Shown here: positions 1-10,615 of the stretch, in pieces | Layout: each line of letters starts with the position of its first letter | Numbering within the stretch: the stretch's first letter is position 1 | NCBI GenBank assembly: GCA_958009055.1 | Contig: OY253649.1 | Location: 124,001-188,000, forward strand | Origin: Choricystis sp. odSpoLacu1 | Taxonomy: Eukaryota; Chlorophyta; Trebouxiophyceae | Direction: 5' to 3' | DNA: 64,000 nucleotides | Program-made: the position numbers and the translations under genes | The notes under the pieces: model-generated | Told to the model about the DNA's origin: nothing | The model's input: only the letters and a program-made list of their open reading frames with translations | Database searches by the model: none

Positions 1-1
1 G

Positions 2-1847
2 GACGTGTTTGCGCACGCGTCCGACCTCGTCCAAGTCTGGCAACTCGTCAAGGGCCCCGACCTCCTCGCCTTCATCCAGCGCTGCCCCTCCAAGCGCGTC
101 CCCGAACCCCTGGCCGCCTCCCTGTTTGCCCAGCTGGCGTCCGCGGTGGCGGCCATGCATGCGGGCGGGTTTTGCCACCGCGACGTCAAGCCCGAGAATG
201 CTGTGCTCGACGCCACCTCGCGCTCCCTCTACGTCATCGACTTTGGCCTCGCCCGGTCCACGGATGCCGCCGCCACCGCGCGCGTGGGCACGCCCGAGTA
301 CATGGCGCCCGAGATGATCACGGGTGGCTTGGTTGGCGCGGCGGCCGCGGCGTCCCCGCCCGACGGCACGCCGCCGCCCCCCTCCCCCACCTACGACGGC
401 GCCGCCGTGGATGCCTGGGGCCTGGGCGTCGTCCTGTACGTCATGCTGACGGGGGCCCTGCCGTTTAGGTGTGCCGACCACCCCGCGTCCCTGGCGCACA
501 CGCTGCGCGCGGTCGTGGACGCGCCGCCGCGCGCGGCCCCGCTCGACGCGGCGGCCGTGTCCCGGGGGGCGAGGTCCCTGGTGCACGCTCTGCTGACCAA
601 GGACCCCGCCGCCCGCATGTCGGCCGGCCAGGCCGCCACGCACCCGTGGCTGGCGACGGCGGCGGCCGGCACGCCTGGCGCGGCCGCCGCCGCGGCCGCG
701 CTCGACGCCGCCCTCGCAGGCTATGCGTGGGGCGCCGCCCCCACGCTCGCCGTGCCCACCCCCTGCACGCCCTCGCTGCGCCGGTCCTCCCTGGACGCCG
801 CCAAGAGCGTGCTGTACGCCCGGTCGCCGCCGCCGCCGACGGTTGCGGCCATCGGGCTCGGGCTCACCACGCCGCCGCCCGCGACCGCGCCGCCCGCGCT
901 GGCGGGCGGCACCCCCGCCACAGGGCTCCCCCCCGTGTCCCCCCGCCCCCTGTCCGCCGGCAACAGAGCGTTTGCGTTTGTGCCGCTGGCGCCGTCGGGC
1001 GCGTCCTCGGGCGACTTGCCCCGCCCCCCCTCGCGCCCGCCCTCGCGCGCAGCGTCGGCGGGCGCAGCCGCCGACGAACTGCTCGGCGTCGGCCTCTCCT
1101 CCTGGCTGTGCGACCTGGCAGCCGCGGAAGCGCCGCCGGATGGCCTGATGTTTGACGAGGCATCGCCGTCGCCCCCTCCGTCGGGCGACGCGTCGACCGC
1201 GCCGTCGCCCCCGCCCCGCCCCGCGTCCACCGCGCCGCCCGCGGTGCCGGCCGCTCTGACGGCAGCAGCCGCGTACGCCCCTCCCCCTCCCCTCTCCCCT
1301 CGCGACGGCGGCGATGCCGCGTCGTGGGGGGGGGGGCGAGCTGGGCGACGACCCGTTTCTCGACGGCGACGACGACGACGGCTTCCTCTGGGGCGACGAC
1401 ATCGTGGACGCCCTGGATGGGGGTCGGGGAGGGTGCGACTCGGCTCCCGTCTCTGGCAACTGCGCCTCCGCCCCCGTCTCGGGCGCGAGTGCGTGGTCGT
1501 CGGTGTCGGCGTTGTCGCTGCACTCTGCGGGCTCCGACGCGTCGCCGCCGCCCCCGCAGGCGCCCGCTGCTGACCCCGCCCCCGCGCCCTCCACCACCAC
1601 TCGCCGCGGGCTGGGCGTGGCCGGCACGCTGGCCCAGTTCAAGGCGGCGGTGGGGGCGCCCGCGTCGCGGGGCGCGCGTGGCTCAGCTGCGCGCCCGCCC
1701 GCCTCCCCCTCCCGCCCGCCCGCCCCGCCGCGCCGGGGCAAGGCCGACCAGCCGCCCGCGCTCGCGTCCCTGACCAAAGCGTTGTCTGGGCTGCGCGGCG
1801 GCGCGCGGCGGGCCCCGCTCTTCAAGATCGAAGCGCCCGTCGTGTGA
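2..1847 (+). CDS. Ser/Thr protein kinase, CAMK/SnRK-like (5' end missing, one apparent frameshift)
   Basis: The C-terminal two thirds of a protein kinase domain is visible from base 2; the ATP-binding lobe lies off the window. Catalytic loop HRDVKPEN (from about base 178), DFG motif in VIDFGLAR, activation segment end GTPEYMAPE, then an insert and DAWGLGVVLYVMLTGALPF, which is subdomain IX of CAMK/SnRK-type kinases. The lobe ends near AGQAATHPWL, about base 650. It is followed by a long low-complexity Ala/Pro/Ser tail. The tail changes frame at the G run near 1326-1336; the new frame is acidic (FLDGDDDDGFLWGDD) and ends at the stop at 1847. I read this as an indel error rather than a real break. 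The substrate and pathway cannot be inferred, and no intron is visible in this part. Confidence 0.8.
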
Positions 1848-2409
1848 GAGGGAGGAGGGTCGCCCCCTTTTTTTTGTACTCTTGCCTTGCCATTTTTCCA
1901 TCCACCCTCCTTTTTACTGTCCGTGTCTTAGCCCCCCCCCCCCCCTGGGCGCCTCGTTTTGGCCACTCGAAAAAACGCATTGCCGCCAAAAAACCCAACC
2001 CGCACGCCTCTCGCGCGACACCAAGACACGCTTGTGCTCCCCCGCCCCCCTGCGCCGCAGCGCTGTTGCCATCATATGCACTGAGAGAGAGAGAGAGAGA
2101 CAGAAGAGAGAAATATCACTGATCGAACACTTGAGAGCAGAGAGAGAGAGACTGCGCAGCAAGGCTCTTCTTTTTCCACCCCTTTTTTTCCTTTTTTCCT
2201 TTTGCTCGTTTTGTTGCTGCCCCCCGTGTGCCGCGCGAATGTCGGCCACGATTCCCGTGTGTGTTTTTACTTTTGTGCAACCAACGAAACCAAAACGCCT
2301 CCTGGCGTTCTGTTTTTGTCAACCACGTGCGAAAAGAGCACACCCTCTCTCCACCGAGAGAGATTGGTCACCTCTCTCCGCTCCTTCTCTCTCTCCGACC
2401 CGCCGACGC
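1848..2409 (+). other. Intergenic: kinase 3' flank and acylphosphatase 5' flank
   Basis: No coding signal is seen. The stretch holds a C run near 1934-1946, GA repeats (about 2084-2104 and 2130-2150) and T-rich segments. The long frame open from 1882 through the acylphosphatase is fortuitous upstream of 2410. Confidence 0.6.
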
Positions 2410-2805
2410 ATGACCCTCTCCTCTCGCCGCCTCCTCCTGTCCACCCTGCTCATCGCACACGCCGCCCGCGCGACCCCCACCGCCGCGCCGCGCGCCATGG
2501 CAACAAACGCCGACGCGTCCGTAGTCGCGTTTTCTTTCGAAGTGCACGGCCGCGTCCAGGGCGTCTACTTTCGCGCCACCACGGTGGAGACCGCCCACAA
2601 ACTCGGCATCGTCGGGTGGTGCCGCAACACGCGGCGCGGCACGGTGGAGGGCGTGGCCCAGGGGTCGCCAACCGCGGCAACAGAGTTTAAGCAGTGGCTG
2701 GCGACAGGGCCGCCCGCGGCACGAGTGGACGAAGTCGACTACAAGGACGAACGCATGTTGTTGGAGGCCGAGTTTGATGAGTTTAGTCGCATGGCGACCG
2801 TGTAA
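2410..2805 (+). CDS. Acylphosphatase
   Basis: This is a single-exon gene of 131 codons plus stop. Acylphosphatases hydrolyse the carboxyl-phosphate bond of acyl phosphates. The family signatures are intact: GRVQGVYFRATT (phosphate-binding loop with its essential Arg) and GWCRNTRRGTVEGVAQG, containing the catalytic Asn. About 30 residues precede the roughly 95-residue domain (LLLSTLLIAHAARATPTAAP), which could be a targeting or signal peptide. A second in-frame Met at 2497 would give the bare cytosolic-size enzyme, so both products are possible. The 2410 start is chosen because it is the first Met giving a plausible presequence. The next gene starts about 140 bases downstream on the same strand. 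Confidence 0.9.
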   Translation: MTLSSRRLLLSTLLIAHAARATPTAAPRAMATNADASVVAFSFEVHGRVQGVYFRATTVETAHKLGIVGWCRNTRRGTVEGVAQGSPTAATEFKQWLATGPPAARVDEVDYKDERMLLEAEFDEFSRMATV

Positions 2806-2941
2806 AAAAGAGTGAGGGAGGAGTCGGGGTCGGCCAACGCCGAAGCGTTTTTCTCGTTTTTCTCACCCCGCACTCTTGCACGCGTTTCTGCGACTTCTCC
2901 CACCCAACTACCGCAAGCTCCATATGCTGCGCTTTCCCTGA

Positions 2942-5153
2942 ATGCGCGTGCGCTGCCTTGTGAACGCCCTAGCCGAAGCCGTGCCTCTCCCCACCACGCT
3001 CTTCGCTCGCCCGATGCGCTGCCTGCGCCCGCCGTCCGCCTCGCTGTGGACGGCCACCGCCGCGGCCCCGCCGCCCCGGCCTCGAGGGCCGGCGTGGGCG
3101 CCTCATCCGACGGCGACCACGCCCCCCGCCTTCAGCCGCGGCGTGGCCGCGTCTGCCGCATCGCGCTCCGTTGACGCACGCTCTTCCGACAATGCCTCAC
3201 CCGCGCCCTCCGATCTGCGCTCCGTGCCCGGAGTCGGCGCCAAGACGGAGCTGCTGCTGCTGGCGCGCGGCATCGGGTGCGTGGCCGACCTGTCCCGCGT
3301 GTTCCACGGCGAGGCGGCTTCCAGCACGAGCGCGATGGTGTCGTATTTGCAGGTGAGAGAGAGAAGAGGGGGGGGTTGAGGGGCGGTTGCGCGCCGCAAT
3401 CCTCCTCCCGCGTGCCTCCCCGTGGCACGCAGGAGCTCATTTGCGTGCGCTGGAGGGCGGCTGAGGCGAATGAACCGCCTGGACACGGCGGGGCGTCGCA
3501 CTCCCTGCGGCACGGGCCAGACCGCCGGATGCCGCATAACCGAACCAAAAAAGGCGGGCAAACGCGTGGGGGGCGCCTGGCGGCCGCCTGCCGCCCTCGG
3601 CGCCCGCCTGTGTGCGTGGCCGAGCGGCACACGGGTGCCGCGCGATTGGAAGAGGGGTATGGATGGCGTGGAGAGGGGGGGTCTGCCCCACCCCCCGCCG
3701 AAAAACGTCACGAGCAAGCGCCCCAACCCAACGACGACGCGTCCCCCGTTTCTCACACCCCACCACCACACACACTCACACCCCAGGACGAAGTCGGCGT
3801 CCGCCGAGGCGACTACGCCACCAAGATCGCCACCCACGTGGCCACCCTGCCCGAGCCCGAGGCAGATGAGTCCGCTTCCACCCCCCCCCGCGGCGCTGAC
3901 CGCCGCGTCACCCTCTGCGTGGAAGGCAACATCTCGGCCGGCAAGTCCTCATTCCTCCGCTTCCTGGCGGACGAGTGTGTCGAACTGCAGGACGTGGTGG
4001 AGGTCGTTCCCGAGCCAGTCGACAAGTGGCGCGCCGTGGGCGGCCCCTCGGGCGCCAACGTCCTGGAACAATTCTACGCCGACCCCGCCCGCTACGCCTA
4101 CACCTTCCAAAACTATGTGTTTGTGACGCGCATGATGCAGGAGCGCGAGTCGGCGGGGGGGGCGAGTCCGTTGAGGCTGCTGGAGAGGTCTGTGTTTTCG
4201 GACCGCATGGTGTTTGTGCGGGCGGTGCATGAAGCGAGGTGGATGTCGGACATGGAGCTGGACATCTATGATTCATGGTGAGTTGAGGATTGTGGTGGAG
4301 AATGAGAGAGAGCGAGAGTCGCGAAAGAAAATCAACGCGAAAAACAAAACACACCGACCAACCCTCCCTCCCCTTCCTCTCTAGGTTCGACCCCGTCGTC
4401 TCCGCCCTGCCCGCCCTCGCCCCCGACGGCTTCATCTACCTGCGCGCCACACCCGCCACCTGCCACGCCCGCATGCACAAGCGCGCCCGGGCGGAGGAGG
4501 TGCACGCGACGGCCGGGCGCGACGATGCCGGGTCGGGCGGCCTGCCGCTGAACTATCTGGAGGGGCTGCACGCCAAGCACGACGCCTGGCTGGCTGATCC
4601 AGGGCTGCTGGCGTCCCGCGTGCTGAAATCCAGTGGCGGGCGGGGAGGCAGCGGCCTGCTGACCACGTCCACCCTGTTCCCCGCGTCTGGCTCGGCCTCG
4701 TTTGGCGCCTTCCCCACCTCCCCCCCCGGCCTCCTCGACCTGGGCACCCGGGTCGCCATGGCGCGGCCCGACCCGGCGGCCGAGGTGCCTGAACCCTCCG
4801 AGATCGCGGGGCAGGTCTACTTTTTGGATGCCGCGCGCCAGGCGGGCCTGCACGCTGCCTGCGACGGCGTCCCCGCCCTCGTCCTCGACGCCGACGCCGA
4901 CATCGACCTCACCCGCGATGTCGCCGCCAAGTCGCACTACGCGCGCCAGGTGCGCGCCTACTTTGAGTATGTGCGGGCGGTGCGGGCGAGGCGGGAAGCT
5001 GCTGATCCTAGTCGTGCAGTCGCGGGCCGCGCCGCGCGCGCGGGGGTGGTGCCCGCGGACGCCGCCACCCTGGCCCGCGTGCTGGGAGGCCTGCCCGCGG
5101 GGCGGCCGCCCGCGCCGGGGGACTGGGAGAGGGCGTTCAAGGCGAGGCTGTGA
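2942..5153 (+). CDS. Deoxyribonucleoside kinase, plant dNK type
   Basis: Exons 2942-3352, 3787-4277 and 4385-5153 join in phase to give 556 residues. The enzyme phosphorylates deoxynucleosides in dNTP salvage. Exon 2 carries the P-loop [12 protein letters not shown] and the PEPVDKW motif, and [10 protein letters not shown] is the conserved ERS segment. The exon 2/3 junction recreates IYDSWFDP, and exon 3 begins the lid region ([20 protein letters not shown]) followed by [14 protein letters not shown]. Exon 1 encodes a likely organellar presequence and a small domain with [19 protein letters not shown], a helix-hairpin-helix-like motif that also precedes the kinase in land-plant dNKs as I recall them. 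The protein is longer than plant dNKs (about 550-580 with presequence would be the top of the range) because of a Ser/Gly/Ala-rich insert near 4630-4790. Intron 1 is 434 bases, long for this window. Confidence 0.88.
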
Positions 5154-5537
5154 GGTGAGAGAGGAGAGGGTGAATCACGAATAAAAAAAAGGTCCCTGTT
5201 TTTTTTCTTTTCATCCGTCCCCCCGGCCCTTTTTTTTTTGTCTTCACTTTTTTGCCCGCGTGTCCGAGTCCGTGTGTTTCGTTGGTGTGGTGTGTATGTG
5301 CGTGTGGGGTGCGACCAGGCTCCGGCCTTGTGGCCCGCCCCGGGCGTGCCCCCCACGATTTCTTTTTTCGGTGTCCTTTATCGTTTCTCGAGTCCCCCCC
5401 CCCCCCCCCCCCAACACAACGACCCCCCCCCCCCCCAAACACCATACAAGACTGGCCGAATCCACACCCCGTTGTCTCTTGTGTAAAAGAACCGCGCACC
5501 CCTTTTTACAACACCACACACACACGCGACTCTCCCC
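5154..5537. other. Intergenic between converging genes (dNK and LAP), with poly-C tracts
   Basis: No gene is seen. Two uninterrupted C runs lie at about 5394-5412 and 5423-5436, along with T-rich stretches. Both flanking genes end here (convergent 3' ends), so this is shared 3' UTR/terminator DNA. Confidence 0.6.
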
Positions 5538-7472
5538 TCAATGTTTGCTGGCCGCCCCCCCCACCACCCACTGCACCAGCGTCCCCACCCCATACCCTGT
5601 CGCCCCGCCCGCCCCCTCCTCCCACGCGGGGCCCGCGATGTCGACGTGCGCCCAGGCGACGCCCGGGTTGACGAACCTCCTCAGGAACATGGCCGCCGTG
5701 ATGGCGCCCCCGTACCGCCCGCCCGAGTTTTTCAGGTCGGCGATCGGGGACTTCAACTGGTCCGCGTACCCCTCCTCCAGCGGCAGGCGCCACGCCTTCT
5801 CGCCCGCCCGCCTGGCGGCGGCCAGGATGGCGGCGGCATCGTCGTCGGCGCCCATGACGCCGGCAATCGAGGGCCCCAGCGCCACCATGCACGCGCCGGT
5901 CAGCGTCGCGACGTCGACCACCGCCGTCGCGCCCGCCTTCTCCTGCGCGTACCAGATCGCGTCCGCCAGGGTCAGCCTGCCTTCCGCATCCGTGTTGTTG
6001 ACCTCGACAGTCAACCCGTTGGCGGAGGTCAGGATGTCGCCGGGGCGCATGCCCTGGCCGTCGACCATGTTTTCGCAGGCGGCCACGATCACGTGCACTG
6101 TGGGGCCGGAGGCGAAGGCGCCGGCGGAGGCCAGGGAGGCGAGGGCGTCGGCGGCGCCCAGCACGGCGGCGGAGCCGCCCTGTGTGGATGGGGTGGGGAG
6201 GGGTGGGTGGGTTGGTGTGTGGTGAAGGGCGGGTGTTGAACACATGGATTCAACATGTTTTTCTCCTCCTCCCAACGCACCATGTCAAACTTCATCATCT
6301 CGATCATGCCGCCGACCTTGAGCTGTGGAGGGTGTGTGTGCGGTGTGTGTGTGTGTGTGTGTGGGTGAATCCAAAAGAGTGACGGCGGTTCAAACAACCC
6401 ACCCCCCACCCCCACCCTGTCCATTCCAACGCACGTTGTAGCCGCCCGAGTCAAACGTCAGCCCTTTACCCACCAACGCGACAGACCGGCCATCAGGCTG
6501 CGCAGGCTTGATCGTCAGGTGAATGAACTGGGGTGGGAGGGCGGAGCACGCAGCGACGCCCAGGAAGCACCCCATGCCCATCTCCTCGCACGCCGCCTTG
6601 TCCAGGATTTTGAGGTCGACGACACCTTTTGGCGCGGTCGCCTGCACTTCAGCCGCGGCGCGGGCCAGGTGGGCGGGGGTGCACACGTTGGGAGGCGCTT
6701 CGACGAGGTAGCGAGCCAACAGGGTGCCGCGCGCGACAGCGGCACCCGCGGCCACGCCCGCATCAGCATCACTCGGCAGGCCGTACACCGTCACCGTGTC
6801 CAGTGTGACGGGTGGCTTGGGCGGGGGCGGCGCGTCGTCGCCATCGGCGGGGGGCGTGGGCGCCCCCCCCCGCGTCTTTTTGAACCGGGTGGCTTCATAG
6901 GCTCCCAGCGCCGCCCCTGTGGCGACCCCCGCCGCGGCAGGGGCGGACGACGCGTCCCCAGTCCCCCCCGTGATGATGAGGGCGACGGTCGACGCGCGAG
7001 CCGCCCTGGCGGCGGCCGCGGCGGCGGCTGCCGCCTTGGCAAAGGGGGACGCACCCCACGCCGCGTCGCCGCGCGCCGCGGCCCGCTTGCCCAGCCCCAC
7101 CAGCCCCACATGCTTGGCGGCCGACCCGCGCGGGGCGCGCGTGACGGTGACGGCCCCCACAGCCCCGGAGAAGGAGGCGTCGCGAGCGATGTCGGAAAGG
7201 ATGGACTGATAAGCCGCGTCGACGGCCGCGGCGGCAGGGTCGGTGAAAACGGACACGCCTTCGCCGCCACCATCGGCCTCCTCGCTTTTCACGTCATCGC
7301 TCCACACGCCCACCAGCAGGAGGTCGGCGGCGGCGCCGGCGCCGTCGCCGGCGGCCAGGGTGATGGTGGACAGGGAGGGCGGGCGCAGGGGGACCGCGTC
7401 CGGCGTCAGCACGGGGCGAGGGGAGGGAGGTGACGACGACGCGGCGGCGGCCGGGATGACAGACGTGCGCAT
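5538..7472 (-). CDS. LAP: Leucyl aminopeptidase, M17 family
   Basis: Exons on the minus strand are 7472-6435, 6322-6281 and 6179-5538; they join in frame, and the middle exon is only 42 bases. M17 enzymes are hexameric two-metal aminopeptidases that release N-terminal residues. The metal/active-site segments are intact: [12 protein letters not shown] at the end of exon 1, [13 protein letters not shown] in exon 2, and [39 protein letters not shown] and VDVATLTGA in exon 3. The N-terminal domain is Ala-rich with low-complexity inserts (about 6840-6980). The first residues ([20 protein letters not shown]) could be a plastid transit peptide, as in plant LAPs, but this is weak. Both introns have G/T-rich beginnings and C/A-rich ends. 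Confidence 0.93.
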
Positions 7473-8342
7473 GGTGCGGTGGTGGGTGGGGTGGAGGTGG
7501 GGGGTGGCGGTGGCGGGGCTGGGTGGGTTTGTGTGGGGAGAGACGTGAGCGGTCGGACGGCCGCGCTTTTTCTTTCCGCATTTGCCCTCTCTCCCCCCCG
7601 TTCACCCAATCACGCACCCCCTCCCCGCCGCCGCAAGCGCTGGACGGCACACCCTCATCGAGAGACGGCGCGCCGGCAGGCGGGTCGCGATGTGGCGCAG
7701 CATTGTGGGCAGAAGCGCTAGGTTTTCTTTGTGTTTGTTCGAGTGGCGGTGTGGCGAGCTCTCAAACTTCTCTGAACCACCGCCTCCCTCTTTTCGTCGT
7801 CTTCACTCGTGCTCTCTCAAAAAAATGGTTTTACAGCGGCGCTCTCGTGCATCCGCGGCGGTTGGATGGATGTAGTTTTCCGTAATGAAAAAGAAAAATG
7901 AAACCTCCCTGCACCTGTCTCTCTCTCGCTTTTCCGCTCACCGTGCTTGTGCACTCACCCCACGAACCCCCCACCACGCGCTCCCTAGGGTATTGGAAAA
8001 AGGTTGGACGCAAATGAAAATATGAAGAAGAAAGGGGGGGGGGGGCGGCACAGCAGCACACACACACTCAGTCTCGCTCTCTTTTGGATGAAGAAATGTT
8101 GTACAGTTTTTTTTTGTTGGTTTATGTGCGTTTTGATGAATAAACAAAGGGGGAAAGGGGGCCCGCACGACACCGCGTAGTCTAAGGAAAGAAAGGTAAG
8201 GCAAAAATGGATGTGGTTTCGATGAAAAAGTTTGGATGAAAAAACGTACTCTCTCTCTCTCTCTCGGTGCCAGCATCCGACGACAGTGTGTCGGTGTGTG
8301 TGACAAGTGGGGACCAGGGAACAAGGATGGTTCGAACACTTT
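7473..8342 (-). other. Intergenic: LAP upstream region and AP2/ERF 3' flank
   Basis: No gene is recognised in 870 bases. The part from about 7850 to 8290 is clearly richer in A/T than the coding regions and contains a G run (8034-8045), T runs and a CT repeat (8249-8265). Frames open on the minus strand here have no recognisable domain. Confidence 0.55.
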
Positions 8343-9730
8343 TCACGCGGCCGCAAACGCGCCGCGCCGCTTGCCGCCGCTCGCGCCGCCCGGCCGGCTG
8401 AGCGTCAAGTCCGACTGCAGGCGCAACAAAATTTCAGCCACCTCCGCCATGGCGGGCGCGCCATCCACATCCATGTCGCCCGCCCACGCGCCGGAGACGC
8501 CGTCGTCGGCGGGGGCGGCGCGCGAGGTTTCATCGCCGGAGACCGTGGCGCCGCCGTCGCCGCTGGATCCACCACCCACGGGCGTGCGGGCAGCACCAGC
8601 CGCGGTGGCAGCTGCCGCCCCATACCCGGGCGGCGTGGCGGGGGCGCCATGGTGGCCGGCGCCGACTTCGGCCAGCGCGGCCGCCGCGCGCGCGGCTTTG
8701 CCGCCCGGCGGGCCGCCCGCGTCCAGCGCCGCCAACACGGCCTCCAGGTCGAGGCGCACGCCGGGAGGCCCGTCCCCGGCACTGAAATTGCAGACAGCGG
8801 CGTCCCCCCGGATGCGACGGGCAGCGGCGTCGTAGGCGAGTGCCGCCTCCTCGGGTGAATCGAATGTGCCGAGCCACACGCGCGCGCCGCGGGACGGGTC
8901 CCGAATTTCAGCCGCATACTTGCCCCAGGGGCGTTGACGCACGCCCCGGTACTTGGTGGCGGTGACGGAGGAGGCGGGCGCAAAGGAGGAGGGGGTGGCG
9001 GCGCCGGACGGGGTGGAGGAGGGGGAGACGCCCAGAGCGGCGACTGCTGCCGCGGCAGCGCCACCGCTCGTGGTTGTCCGCTTCACCACACCAGCACGCA
9101 CCCGTCCGAGTGACGAGGCCGCCCCGCCCCACGACGATGCCGCGTGCGGGTGGGTGGGCGCGGACGCGGGCGCGCCGCGCGGGGGGAGGAGGGCGCCGTC
9201 GCGCAGGCGGGCGGGCACCGGGGCCGACCGGGGCGGCCTCGACCGGGGGGGCAGGCCTCCGGCGATGGGCGGGGACGCGCCCATGGGCGGGGACGCGCCG
9301 AACAGGTCCAGAGGAGGGGGCGGCAGGTGCAGCGCGGCCGCGGACGACGACAGCGGCGGGGCAGCGGGCAGGCGGGACGGCAGGGACGCGGACAGCGTGA
9401 ACGGGGGCGTGGCCTGGCCGGGGGTCGGGTAGACAAAGTCGGCGGGCGTCAGGGCTGTGTGTGGGGGAAGAAGGGCAAGAAGGTGAGGAAAAAACGGCGG
9501 CGAACGGCGGCGAGCTGGACCGGCGCTCTCGACCCGCTTGGGCTCGCGCGCGCGCGCCGTCGCCGAACGCCCTGCCGCAACGCGCCTCGCCCCCCGCGCC
9601 CCACCCTCCTATCCGCCACCGAGTGCCGGCCAACCCACAACGACTCACCCGTGGGCGCGCCCGACGAGGCGGCGCGTTGGAGCGCGGCCGCAAGCGCGCC
9701 GGGGGGCGAGCGCGCGGAGGTGTTCTCCAT
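8343..9730 (-). CDS. AP2/ERF-domain transcription factor
   Basis: Exons are 9730-9649 and 9454-8343; the split codon joins as [14 protein letters not shown] single AP2/ERF DNA-binding domain is complete: [19 protein letters not shown], then [17 protein letters not shown] and [15 protein letters not shown]. The YRG and RAYD-like elements and the WLG motif are present; the WAAEIRD block reads YAAEIRD. The rest is Ala/Pro/Ser-rich with no second AP2 domain, as in ERF/DREB proteins, and ends with an acidic region (WAGDMDVDG) that could be an activation patch. An upstream in-frame Met at 9784 is an alternative start; 9730 (MENTSARS) is preferred because the preceding codons look like a leader. The upstream flank carries a 64-bp tandem duplication. 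Confidence 0.9.
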
Positions 9731-10615
9731 TGGGGGTTGCAGAAAGACTGGGACAGGGCTGGGCGCGCACGGAGCGAGCGCCAAGCAATGCGTGTGTTCC
9801 TGTGGTGTGGAGAGAGAGGGTGTGGGGGAGCGCGCGGTGAGTGTCGGCCAGTGCGGGTGACGGGGGTCGGCGCGGGCACTTCAAAAAGCGGCGACCGGTC
9901 CTCTGCGCGGCCGCCCCACCCCCACGACCGGCGGCCGCCGTGTCGGCCTCGTCACGTGGGCAGCCAATGCCACGGTGCGAGAGGGGGAGGAGTGGGCAGG
10001 GCAGCAGGCGTGGGGCGCGGAGGGTGCAGGACAACACAGCCCGCAACGACACCACCAGCAGGCGCTCGGCACGCGCGGGCGCGGAGGGTGCAGGACAACA
10101 CAGCCCGCAACGACACCACCAGCAGGCGCTCGGCACGCGCGGGCGCGGTCTCCCCCGCCCGCCCGCCGCCGTCCGCCGCGCCACGGACGGTCCCCACGGC
10201 GCCCCACAGGGCTGAATGCGCGACACTGGTGGCGGCGGGGGGCGGCGGTCGGGTGGAGAACGTCGGGCAGCGGCGTGGCTGCTCGAGACCAAAGAGTCTC
10301 GACACAAACGTCACCCCCGCGCGCTCCGCCCCCGCCCCGCCGCCAAACCCTGCCCACCATCGCCCACGCGCGCGCCGCCCAGTGGCGTGGAATCGGCTGC
10401 CAGCCACTCACCTCTGCTCAAGGGGGGGGGAGGGCGCGTGTCGGGAGGGGAGGGGGAACGCGCGCTAGGGCACAAAGAAGAAACGTCGGGAGTGATTGCC
10501 TCTTCACGACGCTCTTTTCTGGTGGCTGGTAACCACCCCCGAAAATCCTCTCTTACTGCAAACCCCCACAGAGACCGATCACAAAAAACAAAAAAAACAG
10601 AAACCTTTCTCTATT
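9731..10615 (-). other. Intergenic: AP2/ERF upstream region and ZRANB3-like 3' flank
   Basis: Apart from the 64-bp duplication I see no gene. The frames open across this stretch are low-complexity products of GC-rich DNA. The end near 10540-10600 is A-rich. Confidence 0.5.
10013..10148. repeat. Perfect 64-bp tandem duplication upstream of the AP2/ERF gene
   Basis: The 64-base unit (10013-10076 and 10077-10140) is repeated without a visible mismatch, followed by 8 bases of a third copy. The unit includes GGGTGCAGGACAACACAGCC and AACGACACCACCAGCAGGCG. It lies about 280-420 bases upstream of the AP2/ERF start, so it could duplicate promoter elements. Confidence 0.95.

Noticed and set aside
1882..2409. 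Upstream extension of the acylphosphatase frame to 1882
   Set aside because: The added residues come from C- and GA-repeat DNA and resemble no presequence; the domain protein begins at 2410.
10013..10148. Two direct repeats as a CRISPR array
   Set aside because: There are only two full units with no spacers between, in a eukaryotic intergenic region.
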